The notes under the pieces: model-generated | Told to the model about the DNA's origin: nothing | What the model saw: only the letters and a program-made list of their open reading frames with translations | Database searches by the model: none | Made by a program: the position numbers and the translations under genes | Source of the DNA: Pseudomonas fluorescens | GTDB lineage: Bacteria; Pseudomonadota; Gammaproteobacteria; Pseudomonadales; Pseudomonadaceae | DNA: 64,000 bases | Assembly: GCF_902497995.1 (NCBI RefSeq) | Contig: NZ_CABVII010000003.1 | Span: forward strand, 248,001-312,000 | Direction: 5' to 3' | Shown here: positions 56,265-64,000 of the stretch, in pieces | Position numbering within the stretch: the stretch's first letter is position 1 | Layout of the letters: each line of letters begins with the position of its first letter

Positions 56265-56776
56265 GCCACTTCCAGACCCTGAAGCCATCGACCCTGAGCC
56301 GCGACGCCTTTATCGCTGCCTTCGCCGATATCTACGAACATTCGCCATGGGTGGCCGAGAAGGCCTTTGACCTGGGCCAGGACACTTCGATCGACGAGAT
56401 CGAAACCCTGCACCAGCGCATGAGCGACATCCTGTTGAGCGCCGATCACGCCAGTCAGCTGGCACTGATCAACGCTCACCCGGACCTGGCGGGCAAAGCT
56501 GCCGTCCAGGGCCAACTTACCGCAGCCAGTACTGAAGAACAGTCTGGCGCGGGTATTCACCAATGCTCGAGCGATGAGTTTTCTCGCTTCACCGAGCTGA
56601 ACGACGCCTACAAGGCCAAGTTCAAGTTTCCCTTCATCATGGCGGTAAAAGGCAGCAACCGGCATCAGATCCTCGCGGCGTTCGAAACGCGCATTCACAA
56701 CTCGGCAGATACCGAATTCAGATGCGCGCTGGCGGAGATCAACAAGATCGCCCTGTTCCGATTACTGACCCTATAG
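56261..56776 (+). CDS. uraD: OHCU decarboxylase
   Basis: 171 aa. It decarboxylates 2-oxo-4-hydroxy-4-carboxy-5-ureidoimidazoline to S-allantoin. The catalytic His region [12 protein letters not shown] is near residue 67, and the conserved [19 protein letters not shown] segment is complete. The ATG overlaps the puuE stop (ATGA). Confidence 0.94.
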   Translation: MSHFQTLKPSTLSRDAFIAAFADIYEHSPWVAEKAFDLGQDTSIDEIETLHQRMSDILLSADHASQLALINAHPDLAGKAAVQGQLTAASTEEQSGAGIHQCSSDEFSRFTELNDAYKAKFKFPFIMAVKGSNRHQILAAFETRIHNSADTEFRCALAEINKIALFRLLTL

Positions 56777-56874
56777 CGAGCAGCCCTTGTAAAAAGTCCC
56801 CCTGGTGTAAAAAACGCGAAAACACCCAGGGCTGCAAGCATCCCAAGCCAACTTATAAAAGGCAGACTAGAAGA

Positions 56875-57870
56875 ATGAAAGCTTACGCCGTACCTTTCGA
56901 GAAGTTCGTCAACCTGGCCGACGCCCGCCTGGGCACCAAAATCATCTCGGTCACCGATGACTGGTTCGCTGATGCAAACCGCCTGTTCCAGCCGACCCCG
57001 GCTGAGTGGAAGGAGGGCGTGTTCGATGACAACGGCAAGTGGATGGACGGCTGGGAGTCGCGCCGCAAGCGCTTCGAAGGCTACGACAGCGCGGTGATCC
57101 GCCTGGGCGTACCGGGCTCGATCAAAGGCGTGGACATCGACACCTCATTCTTCACCGGCAACTTCCCGCCGTCTGCCTCCCTGGAAGCCTGCTTCCTGGC
57201 CTCGGGCGAGCCGGACGACAACACCCAGTGGACTGAAGTGCTGTCCGCCGTCGAGCTGCAAGGCAACAGCCATCACTATCACGAAATCAGCAACGACAAG
57301 GCCTTCAGCCACCTGCGTTTCAACATCTACCCGGATGGCGGCGTGGCCCGCCTGCGCGTGTACGGCATTCCGTTCCGCGACTGGTCCGCTGTCGGTGACA
57401 ACGAGCAAGTCGACCTGGCTGCAGCCCTCAACGGTGGCCGCGCCCTCGCCTGCTCCGACGAACACTTCGGGCGCATGAGCAACATTCTCAACCCGGGCCG
57501 CGGCATCAACATGGGCGACGGCTGGGAAACCGCACGCCGTCGTACGCCAGGCAATGACTGGGTGATCGTCGCGCTGGGTCATGCCGGCGAGATCGAGAAA
57601 GTCATCGTCGATACCCTGCACTTCAAGGGCAACTACCCGGACACTTGCTCGATCCAGGGCGCGTTCGTCAAAGGCGGCACCGACAGCCAGATCGAAACCC
57701 AATCGCTGTTCTGGCGCGAACTGCTGCCGGCGCAGAAACTGGAAATGCACGCCGAACACAGCTTCGCCGAGCAGATCAAGGCACTGGGGCCGATCACCCA
57801 CATCCGCCTGAACGTGTTCCCGGATGGTGGTGTGAGCCGCCTGCGTGTATTGGGCAAGGTCGCTAAATAA
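56875..57870 (+). CDS. alc: Allantoicase
   Basis: 331 aa from [11 protein letters not shown]; the longer upstream frame is not family-like. It hydrolyses allantoate to ureidoglycolate and urea. Two allantoicase domains are visible as repeated WESRRKR/WETARRR motifs ([16 protein letters not shown]) and two copies of RxNxxPDGGVxRLRV ([32 protein letters not shown]). Confidence 0.95.
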   Translation: MKAYAVPFEKFVNLADARLGTKIISVTDDWFADANRLFQPTPAEWKEGVFDDNGKWMDGWESRRKRFEGYDSAVIRLGVPGSIKGVDIDTSFFTGNFPPSASLEACFLASGEPDDNTQWTEVLSAVELQGNSHHYHEISNDKAFSHLRFNIYPDGGVARLRVYGIPFRDWSAVGDNEQVDLAAALNGGRALACSDEHFGRMSNILNPGRGINMGDGWETARRRTPGNDWVIVALGHAGEIEKVIVDTLHFKGNYPDTCSIQGAFVKGGTDSQIETQSLFWRELLPAQKLEMHAEHSFAEQIKALGPITHIRLNVFPDGGVSRLRVLGKVAK

Positions 57871-57889
57871 GCGTCGCGCCCTTCGCGGG

Positions 57890-57965
57890 CAAGTCGGATC
57901 GCCGCACCGCTCGCTCCTACAGGTCTCACGCAAACCCTGTAGGAGCGAGGCTCGCCCGCGAAGGC
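57890..57965. repeat. REPIN, one arm with insertion
   Basis: The left inverted REP contains the additional TCGGATCGCCGCACCG segment, while the right forward REP (GTAGGAGCGAGGCTCGCCCGCGAAGG) does not. It sits between alc and allA. Confidence 0.8.
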
Positions 57966-58007
57966 GCCAGATCAAACAACACAGAACTCAACGAAAAGAA
58001 GACCAGC

Positions 58008-58511
58008 ATGCGCACATTGACGATTGAACCGCTGACCAAAGAAGCCTTCGCCCCTTTCGGTGACGTGATCGAAACCGACGGCAGCGATCACTTCATGATC
58101 AACAACGGTTCGACGATGCGCTTTCACAAACTGGCGACGGTGGAAACCGCCACGCCAGAGGACAACGCGATCATCAGCATCTTCCGCGCCGACGCGCAGG
58201 ACATGCCGCTGACCGTCTGCATGCTGGAGCGTCACCCGCTGGGCAGCCAGGCTTTCATTCCGCTGCTCGGCAACCCCTTTCTGATCGTGGTCGCGCCACT
58301 TGGCGATGTACCTGTATCGGGCTTGGTCCGCGCCTTCCTCACCAACGGCAGGCAGGGCATTAATTACCATCGCGGCGTTTGGCACCATCCGGTGCTGACG
58401 ATCGAAAAGCGGGATGACTTCCTGGTGGTTGATCGCAGTGGCAAAGGCAACAACTGCGATGAGCATTTCTTCAAAGAGGATGAGCGTTTGATCCTCGCCC
58501 CCCACCAATAA
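58008..58511 (+). CDS. allA: Ureidoglycolate lyase
   Basis: 167 aa. It splits ureidoglycolate into glyoxylate and urea. The N-terminal PLTKEAFAPFGDVIE and the cupin-like region NYHRGVWHHPVLTIEK are typical, with the terminal FLVVDRSG following. It lies between alc and puuD on the same strand. It ends the carbon pathway of this cluster. Confidence 0.94.
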   Translation: MRTLTIEPLTKEAFAPFGDVIETDGSDHFMINNGSTMRFHKLATVETATPEDNAIISIFRADAQDMPLTVCMLERHPLGSQAFIPLLGNPFLIVVAPLGDVPVSGLVRAFLTNGRQGINYHRGVWHHPVLTIEKRDDFLVVDRSGKGNNCDEHFFKEDERLILAPHQ

Positions 58512-58561
58512 GAGAAGGTCCGATCACGCGACATAAGCGTGACGGGCGAGAGGTAAAGACT

Positions 58562-59863
58562 GTGGAAGCACATCTGTTGGAATGGCTGAACCTGAGCGTA
58601 CGCTGGGTTCACATGATCACTGGCGTGGCCTGGATCGGCGCGTCGTTCTATTTCGTCTGGCTGGAGAACAACCTCAATCGAGTCAATCCGAAAAACGGCC
58701 TGGCCGGCGATTTGTGGGCGATCCACGGCGGCGGTATCTATCACCTGGAAAAATACAAACTGGCCCCACCGACCATGCCGGACAACCTGCACTGGTTCAA
58801 ATGGGAAGCCTACTTCACCTGGTTGTCGGGGATCGCGCTGCTGTGCGTGGTGTTCTACTCCAACCCGACGCTGTACCTGCTGGCACCGGGCAGCACCCTG
58901 AGCGGCCCTGAAGGCGTGGCCATCGGTCTTGGCTCGTTGTTCATCGGCTGGTTCATCTACTCCTTCCTCTGCGACTCGGCCCTGGGCAAACGCCCTGCCC
59001 TGCTGGGTTTCATCCTGTTCGTGCTGATCATCGGCGCCGCCTACGGCTTCAGCAAAGTGTTCAGCGGTCGCGGTGCGTACCTGCACGTCGGCGCGATCAT
59101 CGGCACCATCATGGTCGGCAACGTGTTCCGCATCATCATGCCGGCGCAACGGGCACTGGTGGCGGCGATCGCCGCGAACCGCACCCCCGATCCGGCGCTG
59201 CCGGCCAAAGGCCTGCTGCGTTCGCGTCACAACAACTACTTCACCTTGCCGGTGCTGTTCATCATGATCAGCAACCACTTCCCGAGCACCTACGGCAGCC
59301 AGTACAACTGGCTGATCCTGGCCGGGATCGCGGTGCTGGCGGTGTTGGTGCGTCACTACTTCAACACCCGTCACGACAGCCACAAATATGCCTGGACCCT
59401 GCCCGTGGCAGCGGTGGGGATGATTTGCCTGGCCTACGTATCGGGACCGAAGCCGATGTCCAGCGCCCCTGAAGTCGCGAAGGCCGCTGGCGTCATCGAG
59501 TACCAGCCGCTACCGGAAACCGCCCTTGGCGGTGACAAGAAGCCGGTTGAGGCGGCACCGGCGGCATCTGCAACGGCACCGGCCCAGGCGTCCAACGCCG
59601 GCCCGGGCTTTGACAAGGTGCACACTGTGATTCAGGAACGCTGCACGGTCTGCCATTCGGCCAAACCGACCAGCCCGCTGTTCAGCGCGGCCCCGGCGGG
59701 CGTGATGTTCGATACCCCCGAGCAAATCCGCCAGAACGCGGCGCGTATCCAGGCTCAGGCCGTCACCAGCCAGATCATGCCACTGGGTAACATCACCCAG
59801 ATGACCCAGCAGGAGCGTGACCTGATCGGTGCGTGGATTGTGCAGGGCGCTGCGACCCAATAA
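58562..59863 (+). CDS. puuD: Urate hydroxylase PuuD (membrane urate oxidase with cytochrome c domain)
   Basis: 433 aa, GTG start at 58562. Eight or so transmembrane helices (HMITGVAWIGASFYFVWLE to about residue 295) form the urate-oxidising DUF989 domain. A Pro/Ala linker follows, then a C-terminal c-type cytochrome with heme motif CTVCH (361-365). It oxidises urate to 5-hydroxyisourate and passes electrons to the respiratory chain. No soluble cofactor-free uricase is visible in the window. Confidence 0.95.
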   Translation: MEAHLLEWLNLSVRWVHMITGVAWIGASFYFVWLENNLNRVNPKNGLAGDLWAIHGGGIYHLEKYKLAPPTMPDNLHWFKWEAYFTWLSGIALLCVVFYSNPTLYLLAPGSTLSGPEGVAIGLGSLFIGWFIYSFLCDSALGKRPALLGFILFVLIIGAAYGFSKVFSGRGAYLHVGAIIGTIMVGNVFRIIMPAQRALVAAIAANRTPDPALPAKGLLRSRHNNYFTLPVLFIMISNHFPSTYGSQYNWLILAGIAVLAVLVRHYFNTRHDSHKYAWTLPVAAVGMICLAYVSGPKPMSSAPEVAKAAGVIEYQPLPETALGGDKKPVEAAPAASATAPAQASNAGPGFDKVHTVIQERCTVCHSAKPTSPLFSAAPAGVMFDTPEQIRQNAARIQAQAVTSQIMPLGNITQMTQQERDLIGAWIVQGAATQ

Positions 59864-59874
59864 TCGCTGAAAAG

Positions 59875-60008
59875 CTTCGCGGGCAAGCCAGTTCCTACAG
59901 GTGCAACGCAAATCCATGTGGGAGCGGGCTTGCTCGCGAAAGCGTCGGGTCAGTCAACAACGATGTTGAATGTACTGGCCTCTTCGCGAGCAAGCCCGCT
60001 CCCACAGG
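59875..60008. repeat. REP followed by a REPIN
   Basis: A degenerate REP (GCGGGCAAGCCAGTTCCTACAGG) precedes a full GTGGGAGCGGGCTTGCTCGCGAAAG REPIN, between puuD and the uric-acid permease gene. Confidence 0.8.
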
Positions 60009-60057
60009 TTTGCCTGATGCACAAAATCACAAGAATAAAAAAGATCCGAGGTGTTGC

Positions 60058-61410
60058 ATGTCCGAGCTATCCGAAGCCCGCATCCCCGACGCACCCGCCA
60101 TTCAGCGTTTGCCCCTTTTGCAACTGATCCTGGTGGGCCTGCAACACGTTTTGCTGATGTACGGCGGAGCCATTGCCGTGCCGCTGATCATCGGACAGGC
60201 CGCTGGCCTGAGTCGTGAAGAAATCGCCTTCCTGATCAACGCCGACCTGCTGGTTGCCGGGATCGCGACCATCGTGCAATCGCTGGGCATCGGCCCCATG
60301 GGCATCCGCATGCCGGTGATGATGGGCGCCAGTTTCGCGGCCGTCGGCAGCATGGTGGCCATGGCCGGCATGCCGGGCATCGGTATGCAGGGGATCTTCG
60401 GCGCGACCATTGCCGCCGGGTTCTTCGGCATGCTCATCGCGCCGTTCATGTCCAGGGTCGTACGCTTCTTCCCGCCGCTGGTCACCGGCACGGTCATCAC
60501 CTCGATCGGTTTGTCGCTGTTTCCCGTGGCGGTGAACTGGGCCGGTGGCGGTGCTGGCGCCGCACAATTCGGCTCGCCGATTTACCTGGCCATCGCCGCC
60601 CTGGTACTGGCCACCATTCTGTTGGTTCATCGCTTCATGCGCGGTTTCTGGGTCAACATTTCCGTGCTGATCGGCATGTGCCTGGGCTATATGGTTTGCG
60701 GGCTGATCGGCATGGTCGACCTCAGCGGCATGGCTCAGGCGCCATGGTTGCAGATCGTCACCCCGCTGCATTTCGGCATGCCGAAGTTCGAACTCGCGCC
60801 GATTCTTTCCATGTGCCTGGTGGTGGTGATCATCTTCGTCGAGTCCACCGGGATGTTTCTCGCGCTGGGCAAGATCACCGGCCAGGAAGTCTGCCCGCGG
60901 ATGCTGCGTCGCGGTTTGCTCTGTGATGCCGGCGCATCGTTCTTCGCCGGCTTCTTCAACACCTTCACCCACTCCTCCTTCGCCCAGAACATCGGCCTGG
61001 TGCAGATGACCGGCGTGCGTTGCCGCTCGGTGACAATCGTTGCGGGCGGTTTGCTGGTGGTGCTGAGCCTGCTGCCGAAAGCGGCATTCCTGGTGGCGTC
61101 GATTCCACCGGCGGTATTGGGCGGTGCGGCCATCGCCATGTTCGGCATGGTCGCCGCTACCGGGATCAAGATTCTCCAGGAAGCCGACATCGGTGACCGT
61201 CGCAACCAGTTGCTGGTGGCGGTGAGCATCGGCATGGGGTTGATCCCGGTGGTGCGCCCGGAATTTTTCGCGCACCTGCCGCTGTGGATGAGCCCGATTA
61301 CCCATAGCGGCATTGCGATGGCCACGTTGAGTGCGCTGTCGCTGAACCTGCTGTTCAACATCCTCGGCGGCGCCGAACGCGCAGCCATCAACGACTGCCA
61401 AGCGCACTAA
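60058..61410 (+). CDS. uacT: NCS2 family urate/xanthine permease (UacT-like)
   Basis: 450 aa from ATG 60058 behind GAGGTG; the earlier frame runs into a REPIN. It belongs to the NAT/NCS2 group, with LVGLQHVLLMYGGAIAVPLIIG, FVESTGMFLALGKITGQEV and the NFNTFTHSSFAQNIGLVQMTGV-type segment. Its context after puuD points to urate or xanthine uptake. It is a different subfamily from the NCS2 protein at 49795. Confidence 0.88.
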   Translation: MSELSEARIPDAPAIQRLPLLQLILVGLQHVLLMYGGAIAVPLIIGQAAGLSREEIAFLINADLLVAGIATIVQSLGIGPMGIRMPVMMGASFAAVGSMVAMAGMPGIGMQGIFGATIAAGFFGMLIAPFMSRVVRFFPPLVTGTVITSIGLSLFPVAVNWAGGGAGAAQFGSPIYLAIAALVLATILLVHRFMRGFWVNISVLIGMCLGYMVCGLIGMVDLSGMAQAPWLQIVTPLHFGMPKFELAPILSMCLVVVIIFVESTGMFLALGKITGQEVCPRMLRRGLLCDAGASFFAGFFNTFTHSSFAQNIGLVQMTGVRCRSVTIVAGGLLVVLSLLPKAAFLVASIPPAVLGGAAIAMFGMVAATGIKILQEADIGDRRNQLLVAVSIGMGLIPVVRPEFFAHLPLWMSPITHSGIAMATLSALSLNLLFNILGGAERAAINDCQAH

Positions 61411-61427
61411 CAAGTAACAATACAAAC

Positions 61428-61549
61428 CCTGTGGGAGCGGGCTTGCTCCGGGCGGCGTTCCGACGAAGGCGTCGTATCAGTCGACATTCATGTTTCTGAC
61501 ACACCGCTTTCGTCGGAACGCCGCCCGGAGCAAGCCCGCTCCCACAGGG
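61428..61549. repeat. REPIN with paired 45-bp arms carrying an unusual segment
   Basis: Arms 61428-61472 and 61505-61549 pair with one mismatch. Between the REP core GCGGGCTTGCTC and the end, both arms contain CGGGCGGCGTTCCGACGAA instead of the usual GCGAA. The same change on both sides shows the arms evolved together. Confidence 0.88.
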
Positions 61550-61593
61550 TGGATGCCTGTGCCTCGAACAATAACAACAAGAGGGAGCAACAG

Positions 61594-62379
61594 ATGATTC
61601 GGACCCAGACAAGCATGCTGTTGGGCGCTGGCCTGTTCGCCGCGAGCCAAGCCATGGCCGGCGATTTACTGCTGTGGCAAACCAACAGTCTGAGCTACCT
61701 GTATGGCAAGGACTTCGCGGTCAATCCGTCGATCCAGCAAACGGTGACGTTCGAGCATGCCGACCGCTGGAAGTACGGCGACAATTTCCTGTTCGTCGAC
61801 AGCACGTACTACAACGGCGAGAAGGATCGGAACAAAGGCGTTCACGCCTATTACGGCGAGTTCAGTCCGCGCCTCTCCTTCGGCAAAATCCTTGACCGCC
61901 GCTTCGAATTCGGCCCGATCAAGGACGTGTTGCTGGCCATGACCTACGAGAATGGCGAAGACGATACCGAGGCCTATCTGATCGGCCCCGGTTTCGACCT
62001 CGCGGTACCGGGCTTCAATTTTTTCACCTTGAACTTCTACTATCGCCAGACCGAAGGCTCGCGTCCCGGCGACGATGTCTGGCAGATCACGCCGGCCTGG
62101 TCCTTCACCCTGCCATTGGGCAATTCGAGCCTGTTGATCGACGGCTACATGGACTGGGTGGTGGATAACGACCAGAACTCCCATGGCACTTATCACGCCA
62201 ACCTGCACTTCAACCCGCAGATCAAGTACGACCTGGGCAAGGCCATGGGTTGGCGGGAGAAACAGGTGTACGTCGGCGTCGAATACAGCTACTGGAAAGA
62301 CAAGTACGGCATCGAAAACAGCGCCAACTTCGACACCAATGAAAACACCACCAGCCTGCTGGTGAAGGTGCACTTTTAA
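61594..62379 (+). CDS. Tsx/OmpK-like outer membrane channel, first copy
   Basis: 261 aa from ATG 61594 behind GAGGGAG. A signal peptide ends near AMA/GD. The mature chain has alternating beta-strand pattern and a C-terminal Phe, as in outer-membrane beta-barrels. It resembles the nucleoside-specific channel (Tsx/OmpK) superfamily, with TFEHADRWKYGDNFLFVD early on. In this position it probably lets urate or nucleosides through the outer membrane. The paralogue follows. Confidence 0.88.
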   Translation: MIRTQTSMLLGAGLFAASQAMAGDLLLWQTNSLSYLYGKDFAVNPSIQQTVTFEHADRWKYGDNFLFVDSTYYNGEKDRNKGVHAYYGEFSPRLSFGKILDRRFEFGPIKDVLLAMTYENGEDDTEAYLIGPGFDLAVPGFNFFTLNFYYRQTEGSRPGDDVWQITPAWSFTLPLGNSSLLIDGYMDWVVDNDQNSHGTYHANLHFNPQIKYDLGKAMGWREKQVYVGVEYSYWKDKYGIENSANFDTNENTTSLLVKVHF

Positions 62380-62754
62380 GATGACCCGCAACCGCGCTGC
62401 AAACCTGTCATCGATGCGCTGTTGCGGGGCACTTGAGACCTGGCCAAGGAGTCAGTATTCTCCGCGGCCGCCGAAATCCGCTTTAAAAAAAAGCCCGGAT
62501 TTAATTCCTGACCAGAAAGCCAACTTATCCCGGCTCTGGACGGTATCAAGGCATTCCAACCCACCTCTCAATCGACTGTTCCCGAACAGCCGTGCGGGAG
62601 GTTTTGTGCTTTTCGAACGCCTTGGCGCAGCACTTGCCAACAGCACGGCAGCCGACCGATTGGATGATTTTTTACAGCTTGAGAACAAGGCGCCAAACCA
62701 GAGCGCCGACCTTAAAAAAATACCGTGGAACACCTACTTTTTGGGAGCAACCGA
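62380..62754. other. Intergenic region between the two channel genes
   Basis: In 375 bp I see no further gene. A possible stem AAATCCG/CGGATTT around an A-rich loop lies at about 62475-62504. Overlapping short ORFs have no SD or familiar sequence. The region may carry a separate promoter for the second channel. Confidence 0.4.
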
Positions 62755-63540
62755 ATGAAACGTACGTGCACTAGCCTGATGCTCGCGGGATCCTTGCTGG
62801 CCGGTGGCCAGGCCATGGCCGGCGACTTGCTGCAATGGCAGAACAACAGCCTGACCTATCTGTATGGCAAGGACTTCCAGGTCAACCCGCGCATTCAGCA
62901 GACCGTGACCTTCGAGCATGCCGACGCCTGGACCTATGGGGATAACTTTTTCTTCGTCGACAAGATTTTCTACAACGGCGAAAAAGACTTCAATGCCGGC
63001 CCGAACACCTATTACGGTGAGTTCCAGCCGCGTATTTCCCTGGGCAAGGTCCTCGACCAGAAAATCGAATTCGGCCCGATCAAAGACGTCCTGCTGGCCA
63101 TGACCTACGAGTTCGGTGAAGGCGATACCGAGTCCTACCTGATCGGCCCGGGTTTCGACCTGGCAATCCCGGGCTTCGACTACTTCCAGTTGAACTTCTA
63201 TCAGCGCCACACCGAGGGCAGCCGTGCGGGCGACAACGTCTGGCAGATCACTCCGGTCTGGTCCTACACCATTCCCGTGGGTGACTCGAACATCCTGATC
63301 GATGGTTTCATGGACTGGGTGGTGGACAACGACTCGAACGCCAAAGGCGACTACCACGCCAACCTGCACTTCAACCCGCAGGTTAAATACGACCTGGGCA
63401 AGGCGTTGAATTTTGGTGAGAAGCAGTTGTATGTGGGGGTCGAGTACGACTATTGGTCGGACAAGTACGGGATCAAGGATAGCCAGGTCTTCAAGACCGA
63501 TCAGAGCACCACGAGCTTCCTGGTGAAGCTGCACTTCTGA
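62755..63540 (+). CDS. Tsx/OmpK-like outer membrane channel, second copy
   Basis: 261 aa, the same length as the upstream copy and clearly paralogous (LLQWQNNSLTYLYGKDF, TFEHADAWTYGDNFFFVD, IEFGPIKDVLLAMTYEFG). GGGAGC precedes ATG 62755. It has a signal peptide to AMA/GD and a terminal Phe. Many substitutions separate the copies, so the duplication is not recent. Substrate choice may differ. Confidence 0.88.
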   Translation: MKRTCTSLMLAGSLLAGGQAMAGDLLQWQNNSLTYLYGKDFQVNPRIQQTVTFEHADAWTYGDNFFFVDKIFYNGEKDFNAGPNTYYGEFQPRISLGKVLDQKIEFGPIKDVLLAMTYEFGEGDTESYLIGPGFDLAIPGFDYFQLNFYQRHTEGSRAGDNVWQITPVWSYTIPVGDSNILIDGFMDWVVDNDSNAKGDYHANLHFNPQVKYDLGKALNFGEKQLYVGVEYDYWSDKYGIKDSQVFKTDQSTTSFLVKLHF

Positions 63541-63561
63541 TCCGGCGGCGTCTGCAATGAC

Positions 63562-63658
63562 GCCTTCGCGGGCAAGCCTCGCTCCTACAGGATTCGTGTC
63601 GTTCACATAATTGGCGTACGACACGAATCCTGTAGGAGCGAGGCTTGCCCGCGAAGGC
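63562..63658. repeat. REPIN forming a perfect 41-bp hairpin
   Basis: Arms 63562-63602 and 63618-63658 are exact complements, extending past the REP into CCTACAGGATTCGTGTCGT. The loop is 15 bases. It lies between the convergent channel gene and the patatin-like gene and may terminate or stabilise both transcripts. Confidence 0.88.
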
Positions 63659-63671
63659 TACACCGCCGATC

Positions 63672-64000
63672 TCAATCCGGAACCACAGACTCCGCCAACC
63701 CAAGAAACCGACACAACTCCCCACGCTTGGCCAACGCATCCCGCCGCCCCAGATCAATCAACTCGCTGCAATACCCCGCCTCGAACAGCAAATAACTCAA
63801 CACCCCCGCCCCACTGGTCTTGGTCGCCCCCGGCCCGCGCAGGAACAGGCGCAGCGCCGTCGGCAGTTCCTGGCGATGACGCGCGGCGATTTCGTCGATC
63901 GGCTGGCTCGGCGAAATCACCAGCACCTCTACCGGTGCCACGCCGAGCGCGCGGCTCGGTGTGCCGTCGGGCAGCAGATGACTGAACTGATTCAGACGCT
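63672..64000 (-). CDS. Patatin-like phospholipase (C-terminal part, runs off right edge)
   Basis: The minus strand is open from the edge (RLNQFSHLLPDGTPSRALG...) to the stop at 63672, giving about 109 residues. ALGVAPVEVLVISPSQPIDEIAARH and FLRGPGATKTSGAGVLSYLLFE are typical of the C-terminus of RssA/YlbK-like patatin proteins. The Ser-Asp dyad would lie outside the window. Identity rests on this tail only. Confidence 0.7.
   Translation of the reverse strand, partial: RLNQFSHLLPDGTPSRALGVAPVEVLVISPSQPIDEIAARHRQELPTALRLFLRGPGATKTSGAGVLSYLLFEAGYCSELIDLGRRDALAKRGELCRFLGLAESVVPD

Overview
The window is chromosomal DNA from a Pseudomonas, most likely the P. fluorescens group. Supporting signs are high GC, the tig-clpP-clpX-lon order, many Pseudomonas-type REP/REPIN palindromes, small Pseudomonas-restricted protein families (DUF3509, DUF6124-like, short acidic proteins), and close similarity to known Pseudomonas proteins such as PuuE and PrmB. 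No prophage, insertion sequence, transposase, CRISPR array or conjugative gene is visible. Most of the window is core genome, and the irregular parts are intergenic repeats and a few degenerate or accessory genes.

Layout. 1-5.2 kb: protein quality control on the minus strand (tig, clpP, clpX, 5' part of lon). 5.4-6.0 kb: a three-tRNA operon (Arg-TCT, His-GTG, Leu-TAG) with promoter and terminator. 6.1-9 kb: folD, a roughly 750-bp noncoding composite repeat, and pbpG. 9-23 kb: housekeeping and membrane genes (a C39-like lipoprotein, terC, nhaR-like regulator, MFS and EamA transporters, sstT, yceH, a shikimate-dehydrogenase-like gene, an AI-2E-type transporter) separated by REPINs, including an eight-unit 48-bp REP array. 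23-27 kb: D-glucarate uptake and dehydration (FCD regulator, MFS carrier, gudD). 27-28 kb: ampC, preceded by what looks like the tail of a deleted LysR gene. 28-41 kb: mixed genes including DNA polymerase II, a PstS-OmpA fusion, an acyl-CoA synthetase and a DUF3509 gene with a sigma-54-type promoter. 41-49 kb: a conserved block around aroC, prmB, an Smr gene and a folE-type gene, ending in a mtnD that has lost two metal ligands. 49.8-63.5 kb: purine catabolism.

The purine block encodes every step from urate to glyoxylate: PuuD (urate to 5-hydroxyisourate), UraH, UraD (to allantoin), PuuE (to allantoate), Alc (to ureidoglycolate) and AllA (to glyoxylate and urea). It also carries two NCS2 permeases and two paralogous Tsx/OmpK-like outer-membrane channels. 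Near-identical palindromes upstream of the first permease and of puuE suggest shared control. A cysteine-free 636-aa protein of unknown function sits inside this block with a short N-terminal remnant of a paralogue beside it.

The most notable observations are: the acireductone dioxygenase without two of its four metal ligands and without mtnB/mtnC beside it; the accessory 636-aa protein and its truncated partner; the probable ampR remnant; two pseudoenzyme-like proteins (a C39-fold lipoprotein and an isochorismatase-fold protein lacking the catalytic cysteine); the shared purine-operon palindromes; and several unusual REP arrangements. I see no convincing multi-gene novel defence or secretion system.
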